6,208 bases of DNA from an uncultured Clostridia bacterium. Its GTDB lineage: Bacteria > Bacillota > Clostridia > Oscillospirales > CAG-272. The notes beneath the pieces were generated by a model. That model did not search any database. It had not been told where the DNA came from and saw only the letters and a list, made by a program, of their open reading frames with translations. Location: positions 1 to 6,208 of the forward strand of contig CAJGCD010000076.1 of NCBI GenBank assembly GCA_904501715.1. Reading direction: 5' to 3'. Positions 6,171-6,208 of the stretch are shown here, one piece after another (positions within the stretch are counted from its first letter, which is position 1; each line of letters opens with the position of its first letter). A program made the translations under genes and the position numbers.

Positions 6171-6208
6171 GATTTTTTGCCTGACGGGACGGACAATTTT
6201 TATTTTGA

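Noticed and set aside
6155..6180. GACGCAAAGCC on the minus strand, resembling part of the c-di-GMP-I (GEMM) riboswitch signature
   Set aside because: It overlaps the -35 box and spacer of the promoter, so it would not be transcribed from it. The internal hairpin and second helix of GEMM are absent. Treated as coincidence.
1..6208. CRISPR arrays, tRNA genes, insertion sequences, toxin-antitoxin or defence cassettes
   Set aside because: I looked for direct repeats with spacers, tRNA-like cloverleaf arms, terminal inverted repeats and transposase or nuclease motifs and saw none. The intergenic spaces are all shorter than about 210 bp.

Overview
The window looks chromosomal and comes from a Clostridia-type member of the Bacillota, probably an uncultured gut Oscillospiraceae or Ruminococcaceae relative. 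The signs are strong AGGAGG-type ribosome binding sites, textbook sigma-A promoters, a transketolase encoded as a separate N-terminal subunit, and a large secreted protein with beta-trefoil-like modules and a zinc-protease motif. The organism is inferred from style and gene type. No rRNA or other phylogenetic marker is present.

Layout: positions 1-3092 hold three tightly packed minus-strand genes. In transcription order they are a class I/II PLP-dependent aminotransferase (3092-1899), tryptophanyl-tRNA synthetase trpS (1877-879) and the N-terminal subunit of a split transketolase (840 to beyond the left edge). Gaps of 21 and 37 bp with no visible terminator suggest one operon. It would be driven by a promoter at 3127-3155 and carries no T-box-type leader.

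Positions 3093-3226 form a compact divergent promoter region. Two TTGACT -35 boxes lie back to back on opposite strands, each with a 17-bp spacer to its -10. The whole is embedded in a near-perfect 52-bp palindrome. The rightward promoter drives a 207-residue protein (3227-3850) with no obvious annotated function. From remembered family sequences it looks like a distant, active-site-degenerate relative of the flavin-dependent thymidylate synthase ThyX. A 12-bp hairpin terminator follows it.

Positions 3906-6002 (minus) encode a 698-residue secreted or lipid-anchored protein. It has two beta-trefoil-like modules and a C-terminal zincin domain with HETAH, a CIM Met-turn candidate and a terminal CxxC. 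It is markedly AT-richer in parts than the operon and is expressed from its own near-consensus extended -10 promoter (6142-6170). A roughly 130-nt leader precedes it and can fold into a 10-bp closing stem.

The operon genes are housekeeping: amino-acid transamination, Trp-tRNA charging and the non-oxidative pentose phosphate pathway. The two most interesting elements are the ThyX-like protein with its shared palindromic divergent promoter, and the secreted protease with its structured leader.
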